Positions 1-8,896 are shown, numbered from the stretch's first letter. The stretch: DNA of 46,760 nt from Gemmatimonas sp. (GCA_013824755.1 PNOJ01000009.1:1-46760); one strand, 5' to 3'. Numbers and translations are program-made. Notes: generated from the sequence alone by a model not told the origin.

Positions 1-1638
1 GGGCGTCAGCCCCGGCAGCGGCACCGGCACCGCGCTGACGGCCGCGCCCGGGCACCAGCCCGAGCGGCTGAAGTCGGACGAGCTCATCCCGTTCCAGAAG
101 TTGCCCGAGGCGGGGTTGAGGCGGCGGTAGGCGCCGCAGTCGCTGCGCCAGGGGACGAGGCGCGCCTCGGTGCGCCCGTCGACGAGGATCTCGTTCACCT
201 TCGGCACGAACTCGTCGCCGTTCTCCCAGCCGCCGTGGCCGGTGGTGATGAACCGCAGCACGCAGTCGCGGGCACCGTCCGGCACCTCGAAGTCGACGGT
301 GAGGGAGTCGGCGGCGAAGATGCGGCCGTACTCCTGGCCCGCCATCTCCAGGACGTTGCAGGTGTTGAACAGCGGCAGGGCGAAGCGCTCCGGCGCCGGT
401 TCGGCCGCGGCCTCGCGCCGGTTGGGGTGGTAGCGCAGCGTCAGGCTGACGGCGTGCCCGCCTTTGTCGTAGTTGCCGATGAAGACGCCGATCCAGGCGT
501 CGCCGCGCAGCAGCGGCGAGAGGTCGGTCACGTCCGCGCGGTAGACGGCGGAGTCCTCCCAGGCGATCCCGCGCACCGTGACCTGGTCGTTGAAGTGGCG
601 CACGCCGAACGGCGTGATGAAGCGCAGCATTTCGACCGGCGGCTGGTAGTCGCCGGTGGCGACGATGCCCTGGTAGGTGCGGCCGTCCCGCCCGGCGACG
701 GTCGGCAGGACCTCGACGCCGCGGCGCAGCGCGTCCAGGAAGGTCGTGCGGTCGCCGTCGCGCGCGGCGGGCACGACGAACACCGAGCCCGTGCGGTCGT
801 AGGCGTCGCCGCGGCTGTACTGTACGAGCTCCGCGATGACCGTCGCGTCGTCGAGGTCCTGCGGCAGGCGCACGCGGCGCAGGATCACGGTGCCGCCGGC
901 GTGGCGGGTGACGGGGCCGCGCGCGGCCGCGGGATCGTCGGCCGCGGGCGGCGGGATCTCCGCGCCGAAGTTGATGGTCTCGCCCTCGAAGACCGGCACC
1001 GCGGTGATCCAGCTCCCGGCCACCCGCGCGCGGTACGCGGGCAGGTCGACCAGGTCGCCCCACGCGGCCGGCAGCCGGACCGGCTCGCCCGTCGCCGGCG
1101 CGATCGACTGCGCGACGATCTCGTAGTTCCCGTTGCGCACGATCCGCAGCACCAGCCCCTGCGGCGCCACGAGGTTCGTCGTCGGCGTGCCCCTTTCGCC
1201 GTCGCCTTCGGTGTGCCAGACCTCGATCCGGTTCGACCGGATCTCGCAGGTCGACTTGCGGCAGGCGCGGCCGAGGATGGTCGCCGTCTCGTCGGTCGGC
1301 GTCAGCGGCGTCAGCGACGCGAAGGCCGTCTCCACCGTGCAGCGCGCGCCGTCCTTCAGCAGCGCCGTCTGCCACGCGCGGCCGGTGCCGTAGTCGAGGT
1401 AGGACGTCTCGCGCGGCGCGCCCTCGCGCCAGCCCGTCGCCGGCTCGTTGCGCACCTGAACCACGTCGCCCGCCGTCTCGACGACGGGGCGCCCCTCCTC
1501 GGGCGCCGCCTGCCCGTTGACGACGATGCCGTAGACGATGCGCAGGGCCGGCGCCGGGGTCGCCGCGGTGGCCGGGGGAGCGGAGAGCGCGCACACGACG
1601 GCCAGGATCGCGGCCTCGACCGTGACGGTTCGCTGCAT
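1..1638 (-). CDS. PNGase F-like secreted N-glycanase (C-terminus cut by window edge)
   Basis: The reading frame opens at the ATG at 1638 and stays open for 546 codons to position 1, so the C-terminus lies outside the window. A hydrophobic N-terminus (about residues 5-25, ending PPATA) looks like a signal peptide. The last third resembles peptide-N4-(N-acetylglucosaminyl)asparagine amidase F, which cleaves N-glycans from asparagine. The match includes GDAYDR (about 278-282), comparable to the segment carrying catalytic Asp60 of Flavobacterium PNGase F. It also includes RFITPFGV, a DVTDLSPLL stretch, GWENGDEF (470-477), WRSDCG (497 on) and the signature SGWCPGAAV. The D281 and E476 assignments come from alignment by eye; the Glu118 counterpart is not evident. 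The first roughly 250 residues are unlike classical PNGase F, which is about 315 residues as a mature enzyme, and may be a separate binding domain. It is probably exported to strip glycans from glycoproteins. Confidence in the family is fairly high, in activity moderate. Confidence 0.78.
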   Translation of the reverse strand, partial: MQRTVTVEAAILAVVCALSAPPATAATPAPALRIVYGIVVNGQAAPEEGRPVVETAGDVVQVRNEPATGWREGAPRETSYLDYGTGRAWQTALLKDGARCTVETAFASLTPLTPTDETATILGRACRKSTCEIRSNRIEVWHTEGDGERGTPTTNLVAPQGLVLRIVRNGNYEIVAQSIAPATGEPVRLPAAWGDLVDLPAYRARVAGSWITAVPVFEGETINFGAEIPPPAADDPAAARGPVTRHAGGTVILRRVRLPQDLDDATVIAELVQYSRGDAYDRTGSVFVVPAARDGDRTTFLDALRRGVEVLPTVAGRDGRTYQGIVATGDYQPPVEMLRFITPFGVRHFNDQVTVRGIAWEDSAVYRADVTDLSPLLRGDAWIGVFIGNYDKGGHAVSLTLRYHPNRREAAAEPAPERFALPLFNTCNVLEMAGQEYGRIFAADSLTVDFEVPDGARDCVLRFITTGHGGWENGDEFVPKVNEILVDGRTEARLVPWRSDCGAYRRLNPASGNFWNGMSSSDFSRSGWCPGAAVSAVPVPLPGLTP

Positions 1639-1688
1639 GGGGGACCTCGCTTGCCTGGAGTGTCCGGGACGGCTCCCGGCGACGGAGC

Positions 1689-2312
1689 CTACGCGGCCTG
1701 CCGCGCCTTCCACCGCCGCCAGTGCCGCACGAAGAACACCGCCGCCATCGCGACCAGCAGGATCAGCACGCCGACGTCGATGGCGTGGCTGTGCTTCATC
1801 ACCGCTTCCCAGTTCTGCTTCAGCGCCGCGCCGGCCAGGGCCAGGGCGGTGTTCCACAGCCCGGCGCCGATCGTCGTGAAGACGAGGAACGGCAAGAGCG
1901 GCATGCGGCCGACCCCGGCCGGGATCGAGATCAGGTGCCGCACCACGGGGATGAAGCGGCAGGTGAGGATCGTGACCTGGCCGTGCTTCTGGAAGTAGCG
2001 CTGCGTGGCCTCGAGCTCGTGCATGTCCAGCAGCAGGTACTTGCCGAAGCGGCGGAAGAAGGGCGCGCCGCCGTAGGCGCCCATGGCGTAGGAGAGCAGC
2101 GAGCCCACGATGCTGCCCAGGGTGCTGGCGGCGATGACCCCGAAGAGCGAGAAGCGCCCGGTGGTGATCAGGAAGCCGGCGAAGGGCATCACCGCCTCGC
2201 TCGGGATCGGGAAGACCATGCTCTCCATCACCATCAGCAGGAAGACGCTCAGGTAGCCCGTGGCGTCGATGAAGGCGGTGGCGTGCTCGGCGACGAACTC
2301 GGTGATGCCCAT
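1689..2312 (-). CDS. DedA family membrane protein
   Basis: This 207-residue integral membrane protein belongs to the DedA (SNARE-associated Golgi) family, whose members act as polyprenyl- or phospholipid-translocating proteins that support envelope homeostasis. The family signature is visible near the N-terminus as ESMVFPIPSEAVMPFAG (residues 30-46). The second conserved block, CRFIPVVRHLISIPAG (118-133), includes the paired arginines R119 and R125. Membrane helices are expected at roughly 20-50, 55-80, 135-160 and 175-200. Length is normal for the family. The ATG at 2312 is followed immediately by the hydrophobic segment, so no longer start is needed. It sits downstream of, and on the opposite strand from, the APC permease, and 50 bp upstream of the PNGase F-like gene on the same strand, so the two could be cotranscribed. 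The exact substrate cannot be told from sequence. Confidence 0.93.
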   Translation of the reverse strand: MGITEFVAEHATAFIDATGYLSVFLLMVMESMVFPIPSEAVMPFAGFLITTGRFSLFGVIAASTLGSIVGSLLSYAMGAYGGAPFFRRFGKYLLLDMHELEATQRYFQKHGQVTILTCRFIPVVRHLISIPAGVGRMPLLPFLVFTTIGAGLWNTALALAGAALKQNWEAVMKHSHAIDVGVLILLVAMAAVFFVRHWRRWKARQAA

Positions 2313-2518
2313 GCTTCGTGTCTCCGCTGGTAGGTGTGCACCGCCGCGTCGGCGCGGCGACCCCGTACACTAGGCCTTTTTCCCCGGCCCGGCAAGACGG
2401 GCGCGTTCAGCGGGCGCGATCAGCGGGCGCGATCAGCCGCGCGCGATCGACGGTTGCCCCCGCCGCCCCGACCCTCTAGACTCCGCCGATCCGGCGCCCC
2501 GACCGCGAAGGAGACCCC

Positions 2519-4018
2519 GTGACCCGGCAGATCTTCGCCCGCAAGCCCCTGCAGGACCTGCTCGACGACATGGCGGGCGACAACCGCCTGCGCCGCTGCC
2601 TGGGCCCCGCGACGCTGACCAGCCTGGGGATCGGAGCTGTCATCGGGGCGGGCATCTTCGTGGCCACCGGGGAGGCGGCGCGCAACGTCGCCGGGCCGGC
2701 CCTGATGCTCTCCTACGTCGTGGCCGGGATCACCTGCGTCTTCGCCGCCCTCTGCTACGCCGAGTTCGCCTCGCTGGCCCCGGTGGCCGGCAGCGCCTAC
2801 ACCTACGCCTACGCCACCCTGGGCGAGCTGTTCGCCTGGATCATCGGCTGGGACCTGATCCTCGAGTACGCCGTCGGCGCGGCCACGGTGGCCAACGGCT
2901 GGTCCAGCTACTTCCAGGAGGTGATCGCCGGCTTCGGCTGGCGGGTGCCGGAAGGACTGCGCGGCGCGGCGCTGCACTACGACGCCGCGGCCGGGGAGTT
3001 CGTGCGCACCGGCTCCTGGTTCAACCTGCCGGCGGTGCTGGTCGTGGCCGCGGTCACCGCCGTGCTCGTCAAGGGCATCCGCGAGAGCGCGCGCTTCAAC
3101 CTGGCGATGGTCGGGGTGAAGGTGGCGGCGGTGCTCTTCGTGATCATCGTCGGCGCCTTCTACGTCGACCCCGCCAACTGGACGCGCGACTTCGCCCCCT
3201 ACGGCTGGACGGGCGTGGGCTTCTTCGGCACGCCGATCTTCGGGCAGACGTCGGCCGGCGGGGCGCCCGTGGGCATGCTCGCCGGCGCCGCGATCATCTT
3301 CTTCGCCTTCCTGGGCTTCGACTCGGTGTCCACGCACGCCGAAGAGGCGCGCCGGCCGCAGCGCGACGTGCCGCTGGGCATCATCGTCTCGCTGCTGGTC
3401 TGCACGGTGCTCTACGTCGGGGTGGTGGTCGTCCTGACCGGGATGGTGCCCTACGACACCATCGACGCCAACGCCGGCGTCTCGCAGGCCTTCGCGCAGC
3501 GCGGGCTGGGCCACGCCCGCTTCCTGATCGCCGCGGCCGGGGTGGCCGGCATCACGTCGGTGCTGCTGGTGATGATGCTCAGCGCCCCGCGCGTGATGCT
3601 GGCGATGGCCCGCGACGGGCTCATCTCGCCGCGCTTCTTCGGGGCCGTGCACCCGCGCTGGCGCACGCCCTGGAAGAGCACGCTGGCCGTGGGCGGCTTC
3701 GTCGCCCTGCTGGCCGGGTTCCTGCCCATCGACTCCCTGCTGCACATGACCAACATCGGGACGCTGTTCGCCTTCGTGATCGTCTGCGCCGCGGTGCCGG
3801 TCATGCGCCGGATCGAGCCCGGCGCCGCGCGACCGTTCCGCTGCCCCTGGGTCCCGGTCGTGCCCCTGCTGGGGATCGCCTCCTGCCTGATGCTGATGTT
3901 CTCCCTGCCCGCGGCCAACTGGTGGCGGCTGCTGGTCTGGCTGGCCGTGGGGCTGGCCATCTACCTGGCCTACGGGCATCGCCACAGCCGGCTGCGCGGC
4001 CGGCCGCCGGCGGCCTGA
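2519..4018 (+). CDS. APC-family amino acid permease, cationic amino acid transporter type
   Basis: This 499-residue inner-membrane transporter belongs to the amino acid-polyamine-organocation superfamily and looks like the CAT (cationic amino acid transporter) subgroup. The family glycine motif GIGAVIGAGIF lies in the first membrane helix (about 37-47), followed by a CYAEFASLAPVAGSAYTY segment (about 80-98) typical of APC helix 3. The N-terminal leader, about 35 residues with RKPLQDLLDD, also resembles CAT proteins. Around a dozen hydrophobic segments follow. The start is the GTG at 2519, preceded by AAGGAG at 2507-2512. It likely imports an amino acid by proton symport or exchange, but the substrate (Arg/Lys or a neutral amino acid) cannot be fixed from sequence. 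It is transcribed divergently from dedA with about 200 bp between them. Confidence 0.92.
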   Translation: MTRQIFARKPLQDLLDDMAGDNRLRRCLGPATLTSLGIGAVIGAGIFVATGEAARNVAGPALMLSYVVAGITCVFAALCYAEFASLAPVAGSAYTYAYATLGELFAWIIGWDLILEYAVGAATVANGWSSYFQEVIAGFGWRVPEGLRGAALHYDAAAGEFVRTGSWFNLPAVLVVAAVTAVLVKGIRESARFNLAMVGVKVAAVLFVIIVGAFYVDPANWTRDFAPYGWTGVGFFGTPIFGQTSAGGAPVGMLAGAAIIFFAFLGFDSVSTHAEEARRPQRDVPLGIIVSLLVCTVLYVGVVVVLTGMVPYDTIDANAGVSQAFAQRGLGHARFLIAAAGVAGITSVLLVMMLSAPRVMLAMARDGLISPRFFGAVHPRWRTPWKSTLAVGGFVALLAGFLPIDSLLHMTNIGTLFAFVIVCAAVPVMRRIEPGAARPFRCPWVPVVPLLGIASCLMLMFSLPAANWWRLLVWLAVGLAIYLAYGHRHSRLRGRPPAA

Positions 4019-4154
4019 TCCCGTCCTCACGACTTATCGCTTTGTCCGGCAACGAGATGCGGCGTTCGCCGCCCTGGCGGCCCGATTCGGTGCCGCGAAC
4101 CGCCCGGCAGCGGGTGCGATGAGGCAACATCCGGCACGGCAAGGCATTCCGCGT

Positions 4155-4181
4155 TAAAGTGCGCTCCCCGCCCGACGATAA
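4155..4181 (+). promoter_or_regulatory. Sigma-28 (FliA) type flagellar promoter of motAB
   Basis: TAAAGTGC at 4155-4162, an 11-base spacer, and GACGATAA at 4174-4181 match the FliA consensus TAAAGTTT-N11-GCCGATAA at 6/8 and 7/8 positions with the exact spacing. It lies about 75 bp upstream of the motA start, where a late-class flagellar promoter is expected. This implies that stator expression follows hook completion in this organism. Seen directly; function is inferred. Confidence 0.8.
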
Positions 4182-4255
4182 CATCCACGACCGCCGCGAA
4201 GGGCGGCAGAGCCGGGTCCGGCCCGGCCGGAGTCCACCTCCCAGAGGAACGGTAC

Positions 4256-5113
4256 ATGATTACCCTGATCGGCATCCTGTTCGCCCTCGGCAGCGTCGTC
4301 GGCGGCTTCATCATGGAAGGCGGCAACCCCGCCGCCCTGTTCATCCTCGCCGAGTACGTGATCATCCTGGGCTGCGCGGTGGGCACGCTGTTCGCGATGT
4401 CGACCCCGCGGGTCACCAAGCGTCTCGGCGCCGCGTTCGGCACGATGATGAAGGGTGACCGCAGCAGCAAGAAGAAGTACCTCGAGCTGCTCACGATGCT
4501 CTACGACCTGTTCCAGGTCACGCGCAAGGACGGTCTGCTGGGCCTCGAGTCGCACGTGGAGGATCCCGCCAGCAGCGAGATCTTCTCGAAGTACCCGGCG
4601 TTCCTGGCCGACCACCACGCGATGTCCTTCCTCTGCGACACGATCCGGCTGATCATCTCCTCGAACCTGCCCGCGCACGACCTCGAGGCGCTCATGGACG
4701 CGGACATCGAGACGCGCCACACCGAGGAACACCAGCCGATCGGCGTGCTGACGAAGGTCGCCGACGCGCTGCCGGGCCTGGGCATCGTGGCGGCCGTGCT
4801 GGGCATCGTGATCACGATGGCGCACATCGACGGCCCCGCGGCGGAGATCGGCCACAAGGTGGCCGCGGCCCTCACCGGCACGTTCCTGGGCATCCTGCTC
4901 TCCTACGGCGTGTTCCAGCCGATCGCCACCAACATGGAGCTGCTGGCCCAGAACGAGTCGCGCTACTACTTCGTGATGAAGACGGCGCTGGTCGCCTTCT
5001 GGAAGATGCTGCCGGCGGCCGTGGCGGTGGAGTTCGCGCGGCGCACCATCGAGACCGACATCCGCCCCTCGTTCAGCGAACTCGAAGAGGCTTGCCGCGC
5101 GTCGCGCGGCTAG
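4256..5113 (+). CDS. motA: Flagellar motor stator protein MotA
   Basis: MotA, with MotB, forms the ion-conducting stator that drives flagellar rotation. The 285-residue protein has two N-terminal membrane helices (about 2-20 and 27-48), a large cytoplasmic loop (52-165) and two further helices (about 170-190 and 203-222). Charged loop residues R90 and E98, which contact FliG in Escherichia coli, fall at the same numbers here, and P173 also coincides with the critical E. coli proline. These agreements make the call firm. The ATG at 4256 follows AGAGGAA. It is cotranscribed with motB, 15 bp downstream, from the sigma-28-type promoter at 4155-4181. No other flagellar gene lies in the window. Whether the coupling ion is H+ or Na+ is not decided here. 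Confidence 0.97.
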   Translation: MITLIGILFALGSVVGGFIMEGGNPAALFILAEYVIILGCAVGTLFAMSTPRVTKRLGAAFGTMMKGDRSSKKKYLELLTMLYDLFQVTRKDGLLGLESHVEDPASSEIFSKYPAFLADHHAMSFLCDTIRLIISSNLPAHDLEALMDADIETRHTEEHQPIGVLTKVADALPGLGIVAAVLGIVITMAHIDGPAAEIGHKVAAALTGTFLGILLSYGVFQPIATNMELLAQNESRYYFVMKTALVAFWKMLPAAVAVEFARRTIETDIRPSFSELEEACRASRG

Positions 5114-5128
5114 GGAAGGATCCCGGGC

Positions 5129-6025
5129 ATGGCGGAGCAGAAGGGCAAGGGTGGCGACCAGCCGCTGCAGCCCATCATCGTCATCAAGAAGGTCGTCGGG
5201 CACGGCCACCACGGGGGCGCCTGGAAGGTGGCGTACGCCGACTTCATCACCTCGATGATGTCGCTGTTCATCGTGCTGTGGATCGTCAACCAGGACCAGG
5301 CGGTGAAGGAGGCGGTGGCGGGCTACTTCCGCGACCCCGGCGCGTTCAGCGCGGCCGGCGCCGGCGGCCCGCTCGGCGGCCAGACGATCCTGCCCGAGAC
5401 CGGCCAGGGGATCATGGAGGGGATGAAGGCGGAGGCGAAGCGGCTGCTGGAGGAGGCGGCCACCGAGCTGCGCGAGCAGCTGGCCGGCGTGGAGCACTTC
5501 GAGCAGATCATGAAGCAGGTCGAGATCAAGATGACCGATTCGGGACTCAACATCCAGATGGTCGAGATGTCGAACTCCCTGTTCTTCGACGTGGGCAGCG
5601 CGAACCTCAGCTCGGCGGCCGAAGCGGTGCTCCAGGTCCTGGCGCGGCAGCTCGCCAAGCTGCCCAACAAGCTCGTGATCGAGGGGCACACCGACAGCCG
5701 CCCCTACCCCGCCGGCGCCGGCTACAGCAACTGGGAGCTGTCGACCGAGCGCGCCAACTGCGCCCGCCGCTACATGATCAACCACGGTCTGCCCGGCGAA
5801 CAGGTGGCCGAGGTCAGCGGCTACGCCGACACGCGCCTGCGCCATCCCGAGGACCCGGCCGACGTCGGCAACCGCCGCATCAGCATCACCGTCCTCTACC
5901 AGGACGGTCAGATGCCCTGGTCGTCGGACGGCGGCGCGGGTGAGCCCGGGAGCGGGGACAACCTGCCCCAGAGCCAGAACACCGGCACCCCCAGCCCCAC
6001 GATGATCAGCCCCGGCCACGAGTAG
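5129..6025 (+). CDS. motB: Flagellar motor stator protein MotB
   Basis: MotB pairs with MotA and anchors the stator to peptidoglycan. The 298-residue protein has a short cytoplasmic N-terminus, then one membrane helix (about 36-54) in which D38 of the YADF motif is the essential ion-binding aspartate. A linker leads to an OmpA-like peptidoglycan-binding domain (about 145-258) with EGHTDSRPY (185-193) and VGNRRISI (247-254). The tail after about 260 is a disordered Gly/Ser/Pro/Asn-rich extension ending PTMISPGHE. That tail is exactly the part whose DNA also encodes, on the other strand, the C-terminus of the convergent permease (118-bp overlap, 5908-6025). The ATG at 5129 is preceded by GGGAAGGA. 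The neighbour motA is cotranscribed. Confidence 0.97.
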   Translation: MAEQKGKGGDQPLQPIIVIKKVVGHGHHGGAWKVAYADFITSMMSLFIVLWIVNQDQAVKEAVAGYFRDPGAFSAAGAGGPLGGQTILPETGQGIMEGMKAEAKRLLEEAATELREQLAGVEHFEQIMKQVEIKMTDSGLNIQMVEMSNSLFFDVGSANLSSAAEAVLQVLARQLAKLPNKLVIEGHTDSRPYPAGAGYSNWELSTERANCARRYMINHGLPGEQVAEVSGYADTRLRHPEDPADVGNRRISITVLYQDGQMPWSSDGGAGEPGSGDNLPQSQNTGTPSPTMISPGHE

Positions 6026-7425
6026 CGGGGCTTCACGATCAGCAGGTCCACGCAGATCGCCGCCGCGGCCAGCACGTACAGGGCCGGCAGCACCGGGTAG
6101 CCCGGCGCGCGCCAGCTCCGCGCGGCCGTCGGCCGCCTGCGCCTCAGCACGAAGATCCCCACCACCGACAGCGCGTAGAAGATCAGCACCGCGAAGATGA
6201 CGTAGTCCAGCAGGTCGCCGTAGCGCCCGGTCAGGCAGAGCAGGCAGGCCCAGACGCCCTGCATGACCAGCGCGGCGGCGGGCACGCGTCGGCGGTTGAG
6301 GGTGCCGGTGCGGCGGAAGAAGAGGCCGTCGTGCGCCATCGCGTAGTAGACGCGGGCGCCGGTGAGGATCATGCCGTTGTTGCAGCCGAAGGTGCTGACC
6401 ATCACCAGCACCGCCATGATCGCGGCGGCGACGGGCCCCAGGATGGTCGAGGCGGCCGCGGTGCCGACGCGGTCGGCGGTCGCGAACTGCAGGCCGCGGC
6501 CGGCGACGTCCGCGGCGCCGGGGAGGCCGGCCACCGGCAGGGCCAGCACGTACACCAGGTTGGTCAGCATGTAGATGACGACCACCACGGCGACGCCCGT
6601 GACCAGGGCGCGCGTGATCGTGCGCTGCGGGTTCACGGTCTCGCCGCTGGTGAAGGTGACGTTGTTCCAGGCGTCGCAGGCGAAGAGCGAGCCCACCGAG
6701 GCCGCGCCCAGGGCCATCAGCAGCCCGATCCCGGTCAGCGCCTCGCGCGTGATCGATCCGTCGGCGCCCACCACGACCCGGCTCGCCGACCACATGTCGT
6801 GGAAGTTGGCGGCGATCGCCCCGGAGTGCCGCGCCAGCGCGAGGCCGCAGACCACCAGCACGAGCAGGGCCGCCACCTTGGCGACGGTGAAGCTGTCCTG
6901 GACGAGTTTGCCCTCGCGCAGGCCGAGCGTGTTGAGCCAGGTCAGCAGCGCGATGCTGGCGATGGCGACCAGCTGCGCCGCGCTGACGTCCAGGCCGCCG
7001 ACCGACAGCAGCACCTGCTGCTCGCCCAGCGAGGGGACCAGCAGCGCCAGGTGCTTGGCGAAGGCCATGCCCACCGCCGCGATCGACCCGGTCTGGATCA
7101 CCATGAACAGCGTCCAGCCGTAGAGGAAGCCGGTCAGCCGCCCGAACGACTCGCGCAGGTAGACGTACTGGCCGCCGGCCTGCGGCATCAGCGCCGCCAG
7201 TTCGCCGTAGCAGGCCGCGCCCAGCAGGGTCACCAGCCCGCTGAACAGCCAGACCGCCAGCAGCCAGCCCATGGAACCCACGCTGCGGGCGATGTCGGCG
7301 CTGACGATGAAGATGCCCGAGCCGATCATGACGCCCACGACGATCATCACCGCGTCGAAGAGGCGGATGTCCCGCTTGAACCCGGGCGCGCCCGCCGGCG
7401 TGGACGTCGTCTTGCGTTCGTGCAT
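5908..7425 (-). CDS. APC-family amino acid permease, LAT-like
   Basis: This 505-residue transporter of the APC superfamily is closer to the L-amino acid transporter/exchanger group than to the first permease in the window. The start is set at the ATG at 7425, reading MHERKTTS, because GGAGG lies 7-8 bases upstream; the same frame is open further up only through low-complexity residues. The signature GVMIGSGIF appears in helix 1 (about 29-37), followed by GELAALMPQAGGQYVYLRES in helix 3, typical for the family. About 12 membrane segments are visible. The last 39 codons lie antisense to the motB 3' end. Its likely role is amino acid uptake or exchange; the substrate is unknown. Together with the peptidases in this region it fits use of peptides as nutrient. 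Confidence 0.9.
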   Translation of the reverse strand: MHERKTTSTPAGAPGFKRDIRLFDAVMIVVGVMIGSGIFIVSADIARSVGSMGWLLAVWLFSGLVTLLGAACYGELAALMPQAGGQYVYLRESFGRLTGFLYGWTLFMVIQTGSIAAVGMAFAKHLALLVPSLGEQQVLLSVGGLDVSAAQLVAIASIALLTWLNTLGLREGKLVQDSFTVAKVAALLVLVVCGLALARHSGAIAANFHDMWSASRVVVGADGSITREALTGIGLLMALGAASVGSLFACDAWNNVTFTSGETVNPQRTITRALVTGVAVVVVIYMLTNLVYVLALPVAGLPGAADVAGRGLQFATADRVGTAAASTILGPVAAAIMAVLVMVSTFGCNNGMILTGARVYYAMAHDGLFFRRTGTLNRRRVPAAALVMQGVWACLLCLTGRYGDLLDYVIFAVLIFYALSVVGIFVLRRRRPTAARSWRAPGYPVLPALYVLAAAAICVDLLIVKPRYSWPGLIIVGLGVPVFWLWGRLSPLPGSPAPPSDDQGI

Positions 7426-7600
7426 GCCGTACCTCCGGATCGCCGGCGGGCGGAGCGGCCCGCGCGGACGTGGCCCCCATTGGAAGCGGGGTGCGGCGGT
7501 TTGGCAAGCGGGGAGTGGGGCGCGCGGCGCAGATCCCGGTTGCCATCCCCGCGCCGCCCCGCCAAGATCGGCGCGCACCGTCCAACGACCGGGAGGCCTC

Positions 7601-8896
7601 GTGACGCGACCGCAGCGTTCGCCCTGGAGCTTCGTGCCCACGCTCTACTTCGCCGAGGGCGTGCCCTACGTCCTGGTCAACACGGTCTCGGTGATCCTCT
7701 ACAAGAAGCTGGGCGTGGGCAACGCCAGCATCGCGCTATGGACCAGCCTGCTCTACCTGCCCTGGGTCCTGAAGATGCTCTGGGGGCCGCTGGTGGACAC
7801 GCGCTCGACCAAGCGCGCCTGGATCCTGCGCACGCAGGTCGTCCAGGCGCTCTGCCTCGCCGCCGTGGCGGCGACGGTGGCCGCGCCGGGCTTCTTCGCC
7901 TGGTCGCTGGCCGCCTTCACGCTGGCGGCCCTGGTCTCGGCCACGCACGACATCGCGGCCGACGGGTTCTACCTCCACGCGCTGGACGAGCGCGCCCAGG
8001 CGTACTTCGTCGGCGTGCGCACGCTGTTCTACCGCGCGGCGATGATCTTCGGCTCGGGGCTGCTGGTGACCGTGGCCGGGCGCCTCGAAGGCGGGCCGCG
8101 CGGCGTCGCGGGCGCCTGGTCGGCGGTGTTCGCGGGAGCGGCGGTCCTGTACGGGGGGATGTGGCTCTACCACCGCGCCGCGCTGCCGCGGCCGCCGACA
8201 GACCGGCCGGCCGTCGCGGCCGCGGCGGGCGTCGGCCGCCCGGCCGCCGCCGACGGCTGGCTGCGGATCGTCGCGGCGTGGCTGCGCCAGCCCCGCGCCG
8301 GGGTGATCGTCGCCTTCATCCTGCTGTACCGCCTGGGCGAGGCCCTGCTGCTGAAGCTGGCGGCGCCCTTCCTGCTGGACGGGCGGGACGCCGGGGGGCT
8401 GGGCCTGTCCACGCAGCAGGTCGGTCTCGCCTACGGGACCATCGGCCTGGGCTGCCTGGTCGTGGGGGGCGTGGCGGGGGGCTGGCTCATCGGCCGCTTC
8501 GGCCTGCGGCGCCTGCTGTGGCCGCTGGCGCTGGCGCTCAACGTGCCGCACGTCGCGTACCTCTACCTGGCCCACGCGCAGCCGGGACCGGCGGTGGCTT
8601 TCCCGCTGGTCGCGGTGGAGCAGTTGGGCTACGGGCTGGGCACCACCGCGTTCATGGTCGTGCTGATGCGCGTCTCGCGCGGCGAGCACCGCACCTCGCA
8701 CTACGCGATCGCCACCGGCCTGATGGCCCTGGGCATGATGCTGCCCGGCATGGCCAGCGGGGCGATCCAGGCGGCGGTGGGCTACCGCGCCTTCTTCCTG
8801 CTGGTGCTGCTGTGCGGGTTGCCCGGCCTGGCGCTGCTGCCGCTGCTGCCGCGGCTGGAGGACGGGGACGCGGACCGGGCCTCAGGATCCGCCTAG
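7601..8896 (+). CDS. MFS transporter, AmpG-like
   Basis: This 431-residue major facilitator protein has about 12 membrane helices. Its N-terminus (FVPTLYFAEGVPYVLVNTV) and the following WTSLLYLPWVLKMLWGPLVD segment are typical of the AmpG/PAT branch, which includes muropeptide permeases and acetyl-CoA transporters. A second copy of the loop-type motif appears as GGWLIGRFGLRRLLWPL in the second half. The chosen start is the GTG at 7601, since GGGAGG lies at 7591-7596 and upstream codons encode Arg/Pro/Gly-rich junk from the divergent promoter region. The substrate may be cell-wall fragments, but no ampD, nagZ or beta-lactamase gene is nearby to support that. The stop overlaps the convergent SGNH gene by 15 bp. 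Confidence 0.85.
   Translation: MTRPQRSPWSFVPTLYFAEGVPYVLVNTVSVILYKKLGVGNASIALWTSLLYLPWVLKMLWGPLVDTRSTKRAWILRTQVVQALCLAAVAATVAAPGFFAWSLAAFTLAALVSATHDIAADGFYLHALDERAQAYFVGVRTLFYRAAMIFGSGLLVTVAGRLEGGPRGVAGAWSAVFAGAAVLYGGMWLYHRAALPRPPTDRPAVAAAAGVGRPAAADGWLRIVAAWLRQPRAGVIVAFILLYRLGEALLLKLAAPFLLDGRDAGGLGLSTQQVGLAYGTIGLGCLVVGGVAGGWLIGRFGLRRLLWPLALALNVPHVAYLYLAHAQPGPAVAFPLVAVEQLGYGLGTTAFMVVLMRVSRGEHRTSHYAIATGLMALGMMLPGMASGAIQAAVGYRAFFLLVLLCGLPGLALLPLLPRLEDGDADRASGSA

Noticed and set aside
235-1998. Plus-strand open frame over the PNGase F-like gene
   Set aside because: The opposite strand encodes recognisable PNGase F motifs with a signal peptide; the plus product is low-complexity.
4019-4155. Small hairpins such as GCGGCGTTCGCCGC as a terminator after the first APC permease
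   Set aside because: The arms are short and there is no T-run; GC-rich DNA produces many such palindromes by chance.
4154-7585. Very long minus-strand open frame of more than 1100 codons across motAB
   Set aside because: It runs antisense to clear motA/motB, is Arg/Ala/Gly/His-biased, and matches no family; long open frames are expected in such GC-rich DNA.
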